From Streptomyces viridochromogenes (GTDB taxonomy: Bacteria > Actinomycetota > Actinomycetes > Streptomycetales > Streptomycetaceae), in NCBI RefSeq assembly GCF_001270495.1, contig NZ_LGUR01000117.1, positions 248,001 through 312,000 of the forward strand: DNA of 64,000 bases, written 5' to 3'. Of the stretch, positions 52,734-60,826 are shown piece by piece. How positions within the stretch are numbered: the stretch's first letter is position 1; every line of letters begins with the position of its first letter. The notes under the pieces were generated by a model. That model was not told the DNA's origin, made no database searches, and saw nothing but the letters and a program-made list of their open reading frames with translations. Made by a program: the position numbers and the translations under genes.

Positions 52734-53066
52734 CCATGTGGTCCGCGCGGTCATGCAGCCCATCTCCTTGGTCTCGACGCCGAACACGGGCGTGATGTCC
52801 AGCAGCAGGTCGGGGGGAACCTCGCAGACCTGGCGCTGGCGCGGCTCGAACTGGAACCCCTGGGCGGCGACGAGCGGCCGGGTGCGCGGTGGTGGCCGTG
52901 GGCCTGGGCGATCCTGCGCGTCAGCAGGGTGGTCGCCTGTGCCTGGTGGCGGTCCCGGGTGTACGGGGGCGTTCGCCACGTGGGTGAGCAGGACGTCGGG
53001 CTGACGCTCGCGCAGGATGGCGACGATCGGACCGGTCGCCGACTCGTCGACGCCCAGCGGGAGTCC
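52734..53066 (-). pseudogene. Fragment of a GalB-like 4-oxalomesaconate hydratase (PIG-L deacetylase fold)
   Basis: LPLGVDESATGPIVAILRER, QPDVLLTHVANAPVHPG, then in another frame TTLLTRRIAQAHGHH, then back in the first frame VAAQGFQFEPRQRQVCEVPP and DLLLDITPVFGVETKEMGCM. This is the middle and C-terminal part of the PIG-L-like GalB enzymes; two opposite shifts bracket the middle part. The N-terminal metal motif is lost. Together with the neighbouring RraA-like fragment this looks like a decayed aromatic catabolic pair. Confidence 0.6.
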
Positions 53067-53403
53067 GTACTGCTTTCCGCATCCGCAGGGACGGCACCCA
53101 GCTCCAAGAGACCACCGAGGCGGAGCGCTGGCACGAATTCGTGCACACGCGGTCCGAGTTGGCGGGGCGGCGGCCGCAGTACCACCGTCTGCCGGCGGCG
53201 TGGCGTTCGGCGACTGACCGTGCGGTTCAAGCCCGGCGACACCGCGCATGCGGTGGAGCAACTCGACTGGATGCGGGCGCAGTTCTTCGGCCAGCCGCCC
53301 GGACGACCGCCCGGCGGCGGGTGAACCTGCGGGCCATGTCTCCGCAGCGTCGAGGTGGGGGGCCGCATCAGATGCCTGTGCGACGAGCGCGGCCGTGCCC
53401 TGC
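53067..53403. other. Gene-free 337-base gap with unplaced coding-like text
   Basis: The plus strand reads RRDGTQLQETTEAERWHEFV, HTRSELAGRRPQYHRLPAAW and VRFKPGDTAHAVEQLDWMRA in two frames separated by a stop. This looks like decayed protein sequence but I do not recognise the family. No regulatory motif stands out. Confidence 0.3.
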
Positions 53404-53955
53404 TCAGCGGTGGCGCGGGCGAGGCAGCAAGGCGAACGCGCTCTCCGCGATCGAGGTCAGGCGGGCGGGACTGTGGCCGTAGGCGCCTACGACATCGCTC
53501 CCGCGGATGACGGTCAGCAGCAGGAGGTACGCGAGGTCGTCGGGATCCGCGTCGGGGTCGATGTCGCCGTTGCGCTGCGCCGCTCGCACACACTCGGCCA
53601 CCGCCGTCCGGACTACGGAGAAGCAGGCGTTGGCCAGGCGTGTCACCTCGGGGTCGGAGGTGCCGAGCTCCAGGGCCATCTTGGCGGCGAAGCAGGCCGC
53701 TGCCGCCCGGTCGGGGGCGGGGGGTACGTCAGCGGCGAGTGGCACCCCGTGGACGGCGCGGAGCAAGTATGCGTGCAGTCGTTCCAGGGCGCCCTCGTCC
53801 GGTCCGGCGAGCGCCTTCGGCGCGAACTGCCCCAGCCGGGCGAAGTAGTCGGCCATCGCCTGCAGCAGCACGCCGTGCCTGCCATCGAACGCGGCATAGA
53901 GGCTGCCGCGGCCCAGACCGGTGGCGGCGCTGATGTCGTCGAGGCATATTCCGAA
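53404..53955 (-). pseudogene. TetR-family regulator with its N-terminus cut off
   Basis: The frame reads CLDDISAATGLGRGSLYAAF, DGRHGVLLQAMADYFARLGQ and the ligand-binding part (RLHAYLLRAVHGVPLAADVP, FSVVRTAVAECVRAAQRNGD) to a normal end. The second half of the HTH is present, but the first helix and any start codon are gone: homology stops at about 53955, exactly where the TniQ-like fragment begins on the other strand. An internal ATG at 53871 would leave no DNA-binding domain. Confidence 0.8.
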
Positions 53956-54592
53956 TCTGATAGACGCTGATGACTACCGCAACGTCATGGCCATTCACCT
54001 TCCCGGAACCACACCTGTCATCGGCAGGCACTCCTGCTCCCTCGCACTCGCTCGCCTGGCCGGGGCCGAGACTTGGGCCCAAGCCGAAGACTCGCTCGAT
54101 TCCCCACAGTGCCGCAAGGAAAATTGGGGAAAAACTACCCAGAGAATCCCTGACTCTCAGGCTTTCTGGAACGGCATTCGAACTTTGGCCGATCTATTTC
54201 GGAAACGAGGAGCCATTGATTACGCCGCTCACCGGAAATCACCTTCCGAACTTCTCGAGGTCCCTTATGACAGCCTGTTCTCGATCTTCCGTCCAGTACG
54301 GATGGGCGTTACTCGCCAGCGGCAACGCCACGCCGCAGCGTGGATCTGGGAAGCCCTCACAGGCAGCCCAGCCCGTGACTCCCCTGTCTACGCCGGAGGC
54401 TGGGAAGGACTGAGCGTGGCCTCGGTGACCGAAGCCCGGCGGAAGTTCCACGATCGCGTTCCGGAATCTGCCGCCAGGGCGTTGACGCTGTGGGGGCTGG
54501 AATGGCTGGACGAGAAGGGCACTGGACCCCAGCCCGACTCGAGAGCCGCTGGTGCCGTGGGCGGCCCGGTGCGATCGTGGTCTGCGCACTGA
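53948..54592 (+). mobile_element. C-terminal fragment resembling TniQ-type transposition protein
   Basis: About 214 residues beginning IPNLIDADDYRNVMAIHLPG and TPVIGRHSCSLALARLAGAE, later KRGAIDYAAHRKSPSELLEV, RQRQRHAAAWIWEALTGSPA and ending before a stop at 54590-54592. The LIDADDYRNVM..HLPGTTPVIGRRSCS-like text and Trp-rich end resemble the C-terminal region of TniQ proteins from actinobacteria, which select targets for Tn7/Tn5053-like transposons. The zinc-binding N-terminal part is missing. Lower GC than the flanks. The call is by eye and moderate. Confidence 0.45.
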
Positions 54593-54671
54593 ACTGTTCC
54601 GCGCGAGGGTTGCTACTTCCTTCTATGCAGAGAAGAGTTCAGTGCCCAGGTCAGGGCCACGGGAACTGAAC
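54587..54671. repeat. TTCAGT dyad cluster at right edge of the mosaic island
   Basis: GCACTGAACT (54586-54595) and AGTTCAGTGC (54636-54645) are perfect 10-base arms; CACTGAACTGTT (54587-54598) and GAAGAGTTCAGT (54632-54643) are identical to pieces of the 41832-41920 cluster and in the same order. GAACTGAACT follows (54663-54672). The first unit covers the stop codon of the TniQ-like fragment. Confidence 0.75.
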
Positions 54672-54701
54672 TTTTTCCTTTCGTCCGGAGGGGGCGGCGC
54701 G

Positions 54702-54836
54702 TCAGTGCCCGAGCGCCGCCCCCTCCGGCCTGTCCGCCTCGTCCGGGTCCCTCGGAAGCAGCAAATCCTCGTAACGGCCCAGTGCCAGCACCACGCCGAG
54801 CATGAGCAGTGGGAGGAGCACAGCGAGCAGTGCCAT
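54702..54836 (-). CDS. 44-residue single-helix membrane peptide
   Basis: MALLAVLLPLLMLGVVLALG is one membrane helix, followed by RYEDLLLPRDPDEADRPEGA and a short end. AAGGA lies 7 bases before the ATG. It lies alone, divergent from the DUF2795 gene, at the right border of the island. Similar tiny hydrophobic proteins with an acidic tail are seen in Streptomyces genomes; function unknown. It is too short for routine gene calls. Confidence 0.6.
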   Translation of the reverse strand: MALLAVLLPLLMLGVVLALGRYEDLLLPRDPDEADRPEGAALGH

Positions 54837-54969
54837 GACCTGGTCCTTCCCCGAGCAAAAGGTGCGTGGGGGGTAAGGGACCGGGTCTCCCCGCTTCCGG
54901 TGCGCAAACCCTGTGTTGCCCCGGGATGTACGGGTACGCGGTGCGCACGCCGAAGATCTGGAGGGAGTC

Positions 54970-55368
54970 ATGCAGCGAGGCAGCGACCGGCTGAGCGTTC
55001 ACCGTGACGACGAGATGAAGCACGAACTGCAAGGACTGCTGAGGTCCGGCCACCCCACCCGGACCGAGGAGTGGCACGATCCGGAGCCGTCCGCCGATGA
55101 CGATCCGCAGGTCGCGGGTGGTCCGGTGAGGCCGGGGAGTACGTCGTCCCTGGCGACGGTCCGACTCGAACTGGCGCGGTTCCTGGGACGCAGCGCCTTC
55201 CCGGCGAGTCCCCGGGAACTGGTCGTCACGTTGCGCCGCGGGTACGCGCCCGACGCCCTGGTGGAGTCGTTGGAGCGCCTGCCGCGCTCGAAGCGCTACG
55301 CCAATGTCCAGGAGCTGGCCGAGGCCCTGACCGGGACCGGGGAGCGCAGGAGGGCCCGCGATGGCTGA
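54970..55368 (+). CDS. DUF2795-domain protein
   Basis: 132 residues from the ATG at 54970 (GGAGGGAG just upstream). The N-terminal 60 residues are polar and acidic. The DUF2795 domain, a small helical fold of unknown role, covers the C-terminal half: LARFLGRSAFPASPRELVVT, YAPDALVESLERLPRSKRYA, NVQELAEAL. Such proteins often accompany CBS-domain and stress genes, as here. The 3' end overlaps the CBS gene by 8 bases. Confidence 0.85.
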   Translation: MQRGSDRLSVHRDDEMKHELQGLLRSGHPTRTEEWHDPEPSADDDPQVAGGPVRPGSTSSLATVRLELARFLGRSAFPASPRELVVTLRRGYAPDALVESLERLPRSKRYANVQELAEALTGTGERRRARDG

Positions 55369-55780
55369 TTTCGTGAGGGACGTCATGACACCGGGCGTGG
55401 TCGCCGTCCGCCCGGACGCCTCGCTCGTCGAGGCGGCGCAGCTGATGCGGGCGCAGGACATCGGCGATGTCGTGGTGGCCGACGGACAGGACGTCGTGGG
55501 CGTCCTCACCGACCGTGACATCACGGTGCGCGCGGTCGCCGACGGCGCCGACCCGCTGACGGTGAGCGCCCGGTCGGTGTGCAGCCGGGACCCGGTGGTG
55601 ATCGATCCGGGCGAGCGGGTGTCCGTCGCGGTGGCGTTGATGCGCGAGCACGCCGTACGGCGGCTGCCCGTCGTCGAGGACGGGCTGCCGGTCGGCGTCA
55701 TCAGCCTCGGGGATCTGGCCGAGACCCAGGATCCCGACTCGGCGCTGGCCGAGATCAGCCGTGCGGCTCCGGACGAGTGA
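55361..55780 (+). CDS. Tandem CBS-domain protein
   Basis: 139 residues, essentially two CBS motifs: VRDVMTPGVVAVRPDASLVE with VLTDRDITVRAVA, and RSVCSRDPVVIDPGERVSVA with LPVGVISLGDLAET. Paired CBS domains bind adenosyl nucleotides and act as energy or redox sensors, often in actinobacterial stress loci. It overlaps the DUF2795 gene and is followed 4 bases later by the membrane protein gene, so these form an operon. Confidence 0.92.
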   Translation: MADFVRDVMTPGVVAVRPDASLVEAAQLMRAQDIGDVVVADGQDVVGVLTDRDITVRAVADGADPLTVSARSVCSRDPVVIDPGERVSVAVALMREHAVRRLPVVEDGLPVGVISLGDLAETQDPDSALAEISRAAPDE

Positions 55781-55784
55781 TCGG

Positions 55785-56471
55785 ATGAGTGGTCGGTTGA
55801 GTGGTCGGACGGGCCGGGACCAGGCCGCCGAGATCAGCTCAAGCTCCTCCGGTGTCACCGTCGACGTCGGCGAAGCCACGGTCCGCTATCTGCTCTACGG
55901 CCTGCTGCCCAGCTGGTTCGTGCCGGGAGTCGCCGACTGGTGGATGCACCGCCGGACCCGGATCGAGGAGACGGCGGGCGTCAAGGAGTCCCTCATCCAC
56001 TCGATGATGATGACCGAGGTCGGCATCCCCATCGCGCTGACCCTGCGCTACGAGGTCAACCCGCTGCTGCTCAGCGTGCAGTTGGGCGCGACGGCGGCGC
56101 ACGAGGCGACCGCGCTGTGGGATGTGCGTACGGCCGTCGACAGCGACCGCGAGGTCAAGCCGGTCGAGCAGCACATCCACAGCTTCCTGGAGTCGCTGCC
56201 GTTCGGCGGGCTGGCGGCGCTGATGTGTCTGCACGCCGACCAGGTGCGGTCCCTGTTGCGCGGAGGCCGGGGCGATCCCGACGCGTGGCGTCTCGTGCCG
56301 CGTCGAAGGCCGCTGTCGCGCGGCTATCTCGCGGGCATCGGCGTCGCCATCGGGGCCTGCGTGCTGCTGCCGTACGGCGAGGAGCTGTGGCGTTGCGTGC
56401 GCGCCCGCCGGCGGGACAAGAAGCGCTCCACGAGCGACGAGGCCCACTTCAGGGCCACGGAAGGACGTTGA
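55785..56471 (+). CDS. Membrane protein of unknown function
   Basis: 228 residues from the ATG at 55785. An N-terminal Ser-rich stretch precedes YLLYGLLPSWFVPGVADWWM with HRRTRIEETAGVKESLIHSM, then a helix pair (GIPIALTLRYEVNPLLLSVQ) and a C-terminal helix (YLAGIGVAIGACVLLPYGEE) with an Arg/Lys-rich tail. Conserved His/Asp/Glu residues near the first helix (DWWMHRRTRIEE, HSMMMTE, HEATALWD, EQHIHSFLE) suggest a metal-binding membrane site. I do not recognise the family. It lies between the CBS and DJ-1-like genes. Confidence 0.75.
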   Translation: MSGRLSGRTGRDQAAEISSSSSGVTVDVGEATVRYLLYGLLPSWFVPGVADWWMHRRTRIEETAGVKESLIHSMMMTEVGIPIALTLRYEVNPLLLSVQLGATAAHEATALWDVRTAVDSDREVKPVEQHIHSFLESLPFGGLAALMCLHADQVRSLLRGGRGDPDAWRLVPRRRPLSRGYLAGIGVAIGACVLLPYGEELWRCVRARRRDKKRSTSDEAHFRATEGR

Positions 56472-56477
56472 GACATC

Positions 56478-57020
56478 ATGCGTATCGCTTTTCTGACCGC
56501 GCCCGAGGGCGTCGAGCAGATCGAGCTCACCGATCCATGGCAGGCGGTGGTGGACGCGGGCCATGAGCCGGTGCTCGTGTCGACGAAGCCGGGCACCATC
56601 CAGGCGTTCCACCATCTCGACAAGGCGGACAAGTTCCCCGTGCAGGAGGTCGTGGGCGAGGCGTCGGCGGACTCCTTCGGCGCGCTGGTCCTGCCGGGCG
56701 GGGTAGCCAACCCGGACTACCTGCGGATGAACCGCAAGGCCGTCGCCTTCGTGCGGGACTTCTTCGACCAGGGCCGCCCGGTCGCCGCGATCTGCCATGC
56801 CTCCTGGACGCTGGTGGAGGCGGACGTCGTCCGCGGGAGGGTGCTGACCTCCTGGCCGAGCCTGCGGACGGACATCCGCAACGCGGGCGGCACCTGGGTG
56901 GACGAGCAGGTGCGGATCTGCGACCACGGTCCGAACAAGCTGGTCACCAGCCGTAAGCCGGACGACCTGAAGGCGTTCTGCGAGACGTTCCTGGAAGTCT
57001 TCGCGAAGGAGGCATCGTAA
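56478..57020 (+). CDS. DJ-1/PfpI-family protein
   Basis: 180 residues. Class I glutamine amidotransferase-like fold with the nucleophile elbow AAICHASW (C106, H107) and an acidic residue near the start (PEGVEQIEL). These proteins include deglycase/chaperone Hsp31-type and PfpI protease-like members. VLPGGVANPDYLRMNRKAVA is typical of the Streptomyces PfpI group. Its TAA is followed directly by the catalase ATG. The catalase itself should end in a related domain, so the two may share history. Confidence 0.93.
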   Translation: MRIAFLTAPEGVEQIELTDPWQAVVDAGHEPVLVSTKPGTIQAFHHLDKADKFPVQEVVGEASADSFGALVLPGGVANPDYLRMNRKAVAFVRDFFDQGRPVAAICHASWTLVEADVVRGRVLTSWPSLRTDIRNAGGTWVDEQVRICDHGPNKLVTSRKPDDLKAFCETFLEVFAKEAS

Positions 57021-58793
57021 ATGGGGAACCGCAAGGAGGAGCAGCGGGAGGCCTTCCGGGCGGACGACCCCACGGCCGGGCCGCTCACCACCGACCAGGG
57101 CGTCGAGGTCGACCACACCGACGACTCGCTCGCCGCCGGGGAGCGCGGGCCGACGCTGATGGAGGACTTCCACTTCCGGGAGAAGCTCACCCACTTCGAC
57201 CATGAGCGGATCCCGGAGCGGGTGGTCCACGCGCGTGGCGCGGGGGCGTACGGCTATTTCGAACCGTACGAGTCCTGCGCGGAGTTCACCCGCGCGGCCT
57301 TTCTCCAGGATCCGGCCGTGCAGACGCCGGTGTTCGTGCGGTTCTCCACGGTGCAGGGGCCGAAGGGTTCGGCGGACACCGTGCGGGACGTGCGCGGCTT
57401 CGCGACCAAGTTCTACACCTCGGAGGGGAACTACGACCTGGTCGGGAACAACTTCCCGGTCTTCTTCATCCAGGACGGCATCAAGTTCCCCGACTTCGTG
57501 CACGCGGTGAAGCCCGAGCCGCACAACGACATCCCCACCGGCTCCTCCGCGCACGACACCCTGTGGGACTTCGTGTCGCTTCAGCCGGAGACGCTGCACG
57601 CGATCATGTGGCTGATGTCGGACCGGGCGATCCCGCGCAGCTACCGCATGATGCAGGGCTTCGGTGTGCACACCTTCCGGTTCGTGAACGCGGACGGGAA
57701 GGGCACGTTCGTGAAGTTCCACTGGAAGCCGCGGCTGGGCGTGCGGTCGCTGGTGTGGGACGAGGCGCAGGAGTGCCAGGGCCGCGACCCGGACTTCAAC
57801 CGGCGTGATCTGTGGGACGCGATCGAGGCGGGCGAGTACCCGGAGTGGGAGCTGGGTGTCCAACTCGTCGCGGAGGAGGACGAGTTCGCGTTCGACTTCG
57901 ACCTCCTCGACGCCACGAAGATCATCCCGGAGGAGCAGGTGCCGGTACGGCCGATCGGCCGGATGGTGCTGAACCGCAACCCGGAGAACTTCTTCGCGGA
58001 GACCGAGCAGGTCGCGTTCCACACGGCGAACGTCGTCCCCGGTATCGACTTCACCAACGACCCGCTGCTCCAGGCGCGCAACTTCTCCTATCTGGACACG
58101 CAGCTGGTCCGGCTGGGCGGCCCCAACTTCGCCCAGCTGCCGGTGAACCGCCCGGTGGCGCCCGTACGCACGAACCAACGTGACGGCTACCACCAGAGCG
58201 CGCTGCACAGCGGCACGAACTACTTCCCGAACTCCCTCGGCGGCGGCTGCCCCGCGCACGCCGGTGTCGACGGCAGCGCGTACACGCGCCCCCACGCTCG
58301 AACAGAATCGCGCGGGGGGACCCCCTTCGCCGAACGCGTCGACGGCGCCAAGATCCGGCGCCGCAGCCCGAGTTTCCAGGATCACTACAGCCAGCCGGCG
58401 ATGTTCTGGAACAGCATGGCGGACTGGGAGAAGGAGCACATCGTCGCGGCGTTCCGGTTCGAGCTCGGCAAGGTCGGCGTACGGGAGGTGCGAGCCCGTA
58501 CGGTCGAGCATCTCGCCAAGGTGAACGGCGACCTGGCGTCCCAGGTGGCGCGCGGCATCGGAGTTCCGGAGCCGTCCGGGACGGAGGCGGCGGACAAGCT
58601 CTCCTCCCCCGCGCTGAGCCTGGAGTCGCAGCGCGGCGACGGCTCGATCCGCACCCGGCAGATCGCGGTCCTCGTCACCGACGGCGTCGACACCGCGCAG
58701 GTCACCTCGGTACGTGAGGCGCTCACGGCCGAGGGGGGCGATCGTCGAGGCGCTGGCCCCGACGGACGGCGCGGTCGCCGGTGCCCACGGTGA
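57021..58793 (+). CDS. katE: Large-subunit (HPII-type) catalase, shortened by a frameshift
   Basis: 590 residues as read. Decomposes hydrogen peroxide with haem. Catalytic His70 ([15 protein letters not shown]), the distal Asn in [14 protein letters not shown], and the proximal Tyr in [18 protein letters not shown] are all present. The core is complete. At about residues 421-434 a short insertion ([20 protein letters not shown]) replaces the usual loop. A six-G run at 58733-58738 shifts the frame near residue 572, so the last 20 residues ([15 protein letters not shown]) are not native and the DJ-1-like C-terminal domain is read separately downstream. Confidence 0.93.
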   Translation: MGNRKEEQREAFRADDPTAGPLTTDQGVEVDHTDDSLAAGERGPTLMEDFHFREKLTHFDHERIPERVVHARGAGAYGYFEPYESCAEFTRAAFLQDPAVQTPVFVRFSTVQGPKGSADTVRDVRGFATKFYTSEGNYDLVGNNFPVFFIQDGIKFPDFVHAVKPEPHNDIPTGSSAHDTLWDFVSLQPETLHAIMWLMSDRAIPRSYRMMQGFGVHTFRFVNADGKGTFVKFHWKPRLGVRSLVWDEAQECQGRDPDFNRRDLWDAIEAGEYPEWELGVQLVAEEDEFAFDFDLLDATKIIPEEQVPVRPIGRMVLNRNPENFFAETEQVAFHTANVVPGIDFTNDPLLQARNFSYLDTQLVRLGGPNFAQLPVNRPVAPVRTNQRDGYHQSALHSGTNYFPNSLGGGCPAHAGVDGSAYTRPHARTESRGGTPFAERVDGAKIRRRSPSFQDHYSQPAMFWNSMADWEKEHIVAAFRFELGKVGVREVRARTVEHLAKVNGDLASQVARGIGVPEPSGTEAADKLSSPALSLESQRGDGSIRTRQIAVLVTDGVDTAQVTSVREALTAEGGDRRGAGPDGRRGRRCPR

Positions 58794-59151
58794 CCGGTGC
58801 GAGGTCGACCGCGCCCTGCCGACGGTCGCGTCCGTGCTGTACGACGCCGTACTGCTGCCCGGCGGCCCGCACGGCACCCCGCCCACGGCCGCCGTCCAGG
58901 ACGCGATGCGCTTCGTGCGGGACGCCTACCGGCACGGCAAGCCGGTCGGCGCGCTCGGCTCCGGCGTGGGCATCCTGTCGTCCCTGGAGCCGGAAGGCAT
59001 ACGGCTGTCCGCCGAGTTCCACCACACGGTGGCCGACCAGGGCGTGGTGACGGACACGTCACCGGGCCCGGCGAGCGAGGACTTCCTGGATGCCTTCAAG
59101 GCCGCCCTGTCGGCGCACCGGCATTGGGGCCGTCCGCCGGTACGGCGCTGA
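58733..59151 (+). pseudogene. Detached C-terminal DJ-1-like domain of the catalase
   Basis: Removing one G from the 58733-58738 run joins LTAEG to [20 protein letters not shown] and continues to VLPGGPHGTPPTAAVQDAMR, VGALGSGVGILSSLEPEG and the end at 59151, giving a 709-residue HPII-type catalase (2130 bases, an exact multiple of three). The domain lacks a nucleophile Cys, as in HPII catalases. The shift is either a sequencing error in a homopolymer or a real lesion. Confidence 0.85.
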
Positions 59152-59205
59152 GCGCCGGACGGTCAGCCGTGATGGGCGGGGCGTGCGCGGCGCACGCCCC
59201 GCCCA

Positions 59206-59430
59206 TCACACGTTGCGGTCGCGGGCGCCCTCCCGAGTGCGGCCCGCGGCCACCGTGCGGCGCGGGTTGCGGCGCAGGTACTCGCCCTCCAGCTGCGCCA
59301 TGCGTTCGTTGTGGGCCCGCAGCGCGCCGTTCGAGCCGTACAGCAGCGTGTCGTGACGCGTCCGGTGGATGGTCTCCAGCTCCTTCATGAGCTGCTGGTC
59401 GTCCAGCCGGCTGGGGTCGACTCCGGTCAT
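59206..59430 (-). CDS. DUF6158-like small helical protein
   Basis: 74 residues from the ATG at 59430 (MTGVDPSRLDDQQLMKELET); an alternative ATG at 59460 would add ten residues. The protein is mostly one or two helices, rich in charged residues: IHRTRHDTLLYGSNGALRAH, NERMAQLEGEYLRRNP. This DUF is common in Streptomyces with unknown function. It converges on the catalase gene and is divergent from the Rv2629-like gene. Confidence 0.75.
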   Translation of the reverse strand: MTGVDPSRLDDQQLMKELETIHRTRHDTLLYGSNGALRAHNERMAQLEGEYLRRNPRRTVAAGRTREGARDRNV

Positions 59431-59522
59431 GGTGGTGCCCCGCTCGTCGTGTTCAATCATGCGGTCCGGGTACCCGCCCGTGGAGCACACAGCACCCGAG
59501 CGGCGTACAGGAGAGACAGACC

Positions 59523-60629
59523 ATGGATCTCGCCTTCCTGAACCCACTGTACGAACACCCCGGCCCTTGGGCCTCCGTATACGTGGACACCTCCCGGCAC
59601 ACGGAGGACACCCCCCATGAACGGCACCTGACGGCTCGAGCCCTGTCGCGGGAGCTCGCCGGGCAGGGCGCCGACGACGCGACCTGCCGGGCCGTACGGG
59701 ATGCGCTGGAGGAACTGCGGCACTCCTCCGAACCCCATGGCCGCGCGATCTTCGCCCGAGCGGGTGAGGTGGTCCTGGATCCGCCGCTGTCCCGTGCCCC
59801 GCTGCGCGACAGCACCGACTGGGCCCCGCTGCCGCACACCGCGCCGCTGCTGGAGCTGGCGGGCGAGGATCCGGTCTGCGTGGTGGCCTACGTCGACCGC
59901 CGGGGCGCCGCGTTCGAGCTGCGGACCGCGCTGGGCCGGCAGGACGTCGGTACGGTCACCGGCCGACAGCATCCGATCCACCGGACGAGCACGGTCGACT
60001 GGTCCGAGCGGCACTTCCAGCTCAAGGTGGAGAACACCTGGGAGCACAACGCGGCCGAGATCGCCGACGCGCTCACCGTCTGCCAGGAGGAGACCCGTGC
60101 CGACCTGCTGATCCTCGTGGGTGACGACCGGGAGCGGCGGACGGTGCACGACCGGCTGCCGCAGCGGTTGCACGATCTCGTGGTGGAGGCGCCGCACGGC
60201 ACCGGCAGCCGACTGCTCGACGGGGACGTCGAACGGGCCCGGGAGGAGCATGTACGGCAGCGGGCGGTGCGGGAGCTGGAGCGGTTCCTGGCGGCGCGCG
60301 AACCCGGGGCCGAGGGGCGTGCCGGGGCGGTGGAGGGTGTGCCCGCGCTTGTCGCGGCGGCGCGTGAGCACCGTATCGACGAGCTGCTGATCCGGCCGGA
60401 CGGCCCTGACGCGCACCGTGAGGTGTGGATCGGGGAGGACCCGGACCAGCTGGCGGTGCGCCGTACCGACCTGAAGATCCTCGGCGAGCAGAACTCCTGG
60501 CCGGCCCGCGCCGACGACGCGCTGATCCGCTGCGCGGTCGCCACGGGTGCGGGGGCGCTGTCGGTGACGCCGGCGTCCCAGGGGGAGACCCCGGCGGGCG
60601 GCCTGGGAGCACTGCTCCGCTGGACCTGA
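59523..60629 (+). CDS. Rv2629/baeRF-type eRF1-like protein
   Basis: 368 residues. MDLAFLNPLYEHPGPWASVY, VDTSRHTEDTPHERHLTARA, VVAYVDRRGAAFELRTALGR and STVDWSERHFQLKVENTWEH match the actinobacterial Rv2629 family, related to eRF1 domain 2 and the peptidyl-tRNA hydrolase Vms1. A C-terminal L7Ae-like part (VATGAGALSVTPAS) completes it. Family members in mycobacteria belong to hypoxia/dormancy regulons; ribosome-quality-control or hibernation roles are proposed but unproven. Its place beside catalase, CBS and DUF2795 genes fits a stress role. Confidence 0.82.
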   Translation: MDLAFLNPLYEHPGPWASVYVDTSRHTEDTPHERHLTARALSRELAGQGADDATCRAVRDALEELRHSSEPHGRAIFARAGEVVLDPPLSRAPLRDSTDWAPLPHTAPLLELAGEDPVCVVAYVDRRGAAFELRTALGRQDVGTVTGRQHPIHRTSTVDWSERHFQLKVENTWEHNAAEIADALTVCQEETRADLLILVGDDRERRTVHDRLPQRLHDLVVEAPHGTGSRLLDGDVERAREEHVRQRAVRELERFLAAREPGAEGRAGAVEGVPALVAAAREHRIDELLIRPDGPDAHREVWIGEDPDQLAVRRTDLKILGEQNSWPARADDALIRCAVATGAGALSVTPASQGETPAGGLGALLRWT

Positions 60630-60639
60630 CCGGCAGCTC

Positions 60640-60823
60640 CCCGCCCCCGCCGCCCCTACCCGTCCCATCCTTCTGGGGCTCCGCCCCAGACCCCGCTCCT
60701 CAAACGCCGGAGGGGCTGAGTTTCAGCCCGTCCGGCGTTTGAGGACGAGGCCCGCAGGGCCGAAAGCGGGGGTCTGGGGGCGCAGCCCTCAGGGATGGGA
60801 CGGGTAGGGGCGGCGGGGGCGGA
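60640..60823. repeat. Nested long palindrome (dispersed Streptomyces repeat)
   Basis: Outer arms 60640-60670 and 60793-60823 pair perfectly over 31 bases (core CCGCCGCCCCTACCCGTCCC). Inside, CTCAAACGCCGGA (60699-60711) pairs with TCCGGCGTTTGAG (60731-60743) and GGGGCTCCGCCCC-type arms lie between. The ends stop 11 and 4 bases from the flanking genes. Parts recur at 31471-31497 and 62510-62636. It could act as a bidirectional terminator. Confidence 0.85.
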
Positions 60824-60826
60824 AAA

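Noticed and set aside
55839..58886. 1015-codon minus-strand open frame opposite DJ-1 and catalase genes
   Set aside because: An antisense artefact of GC-rich third positions; the plus strand shows complete catalytic motifs.
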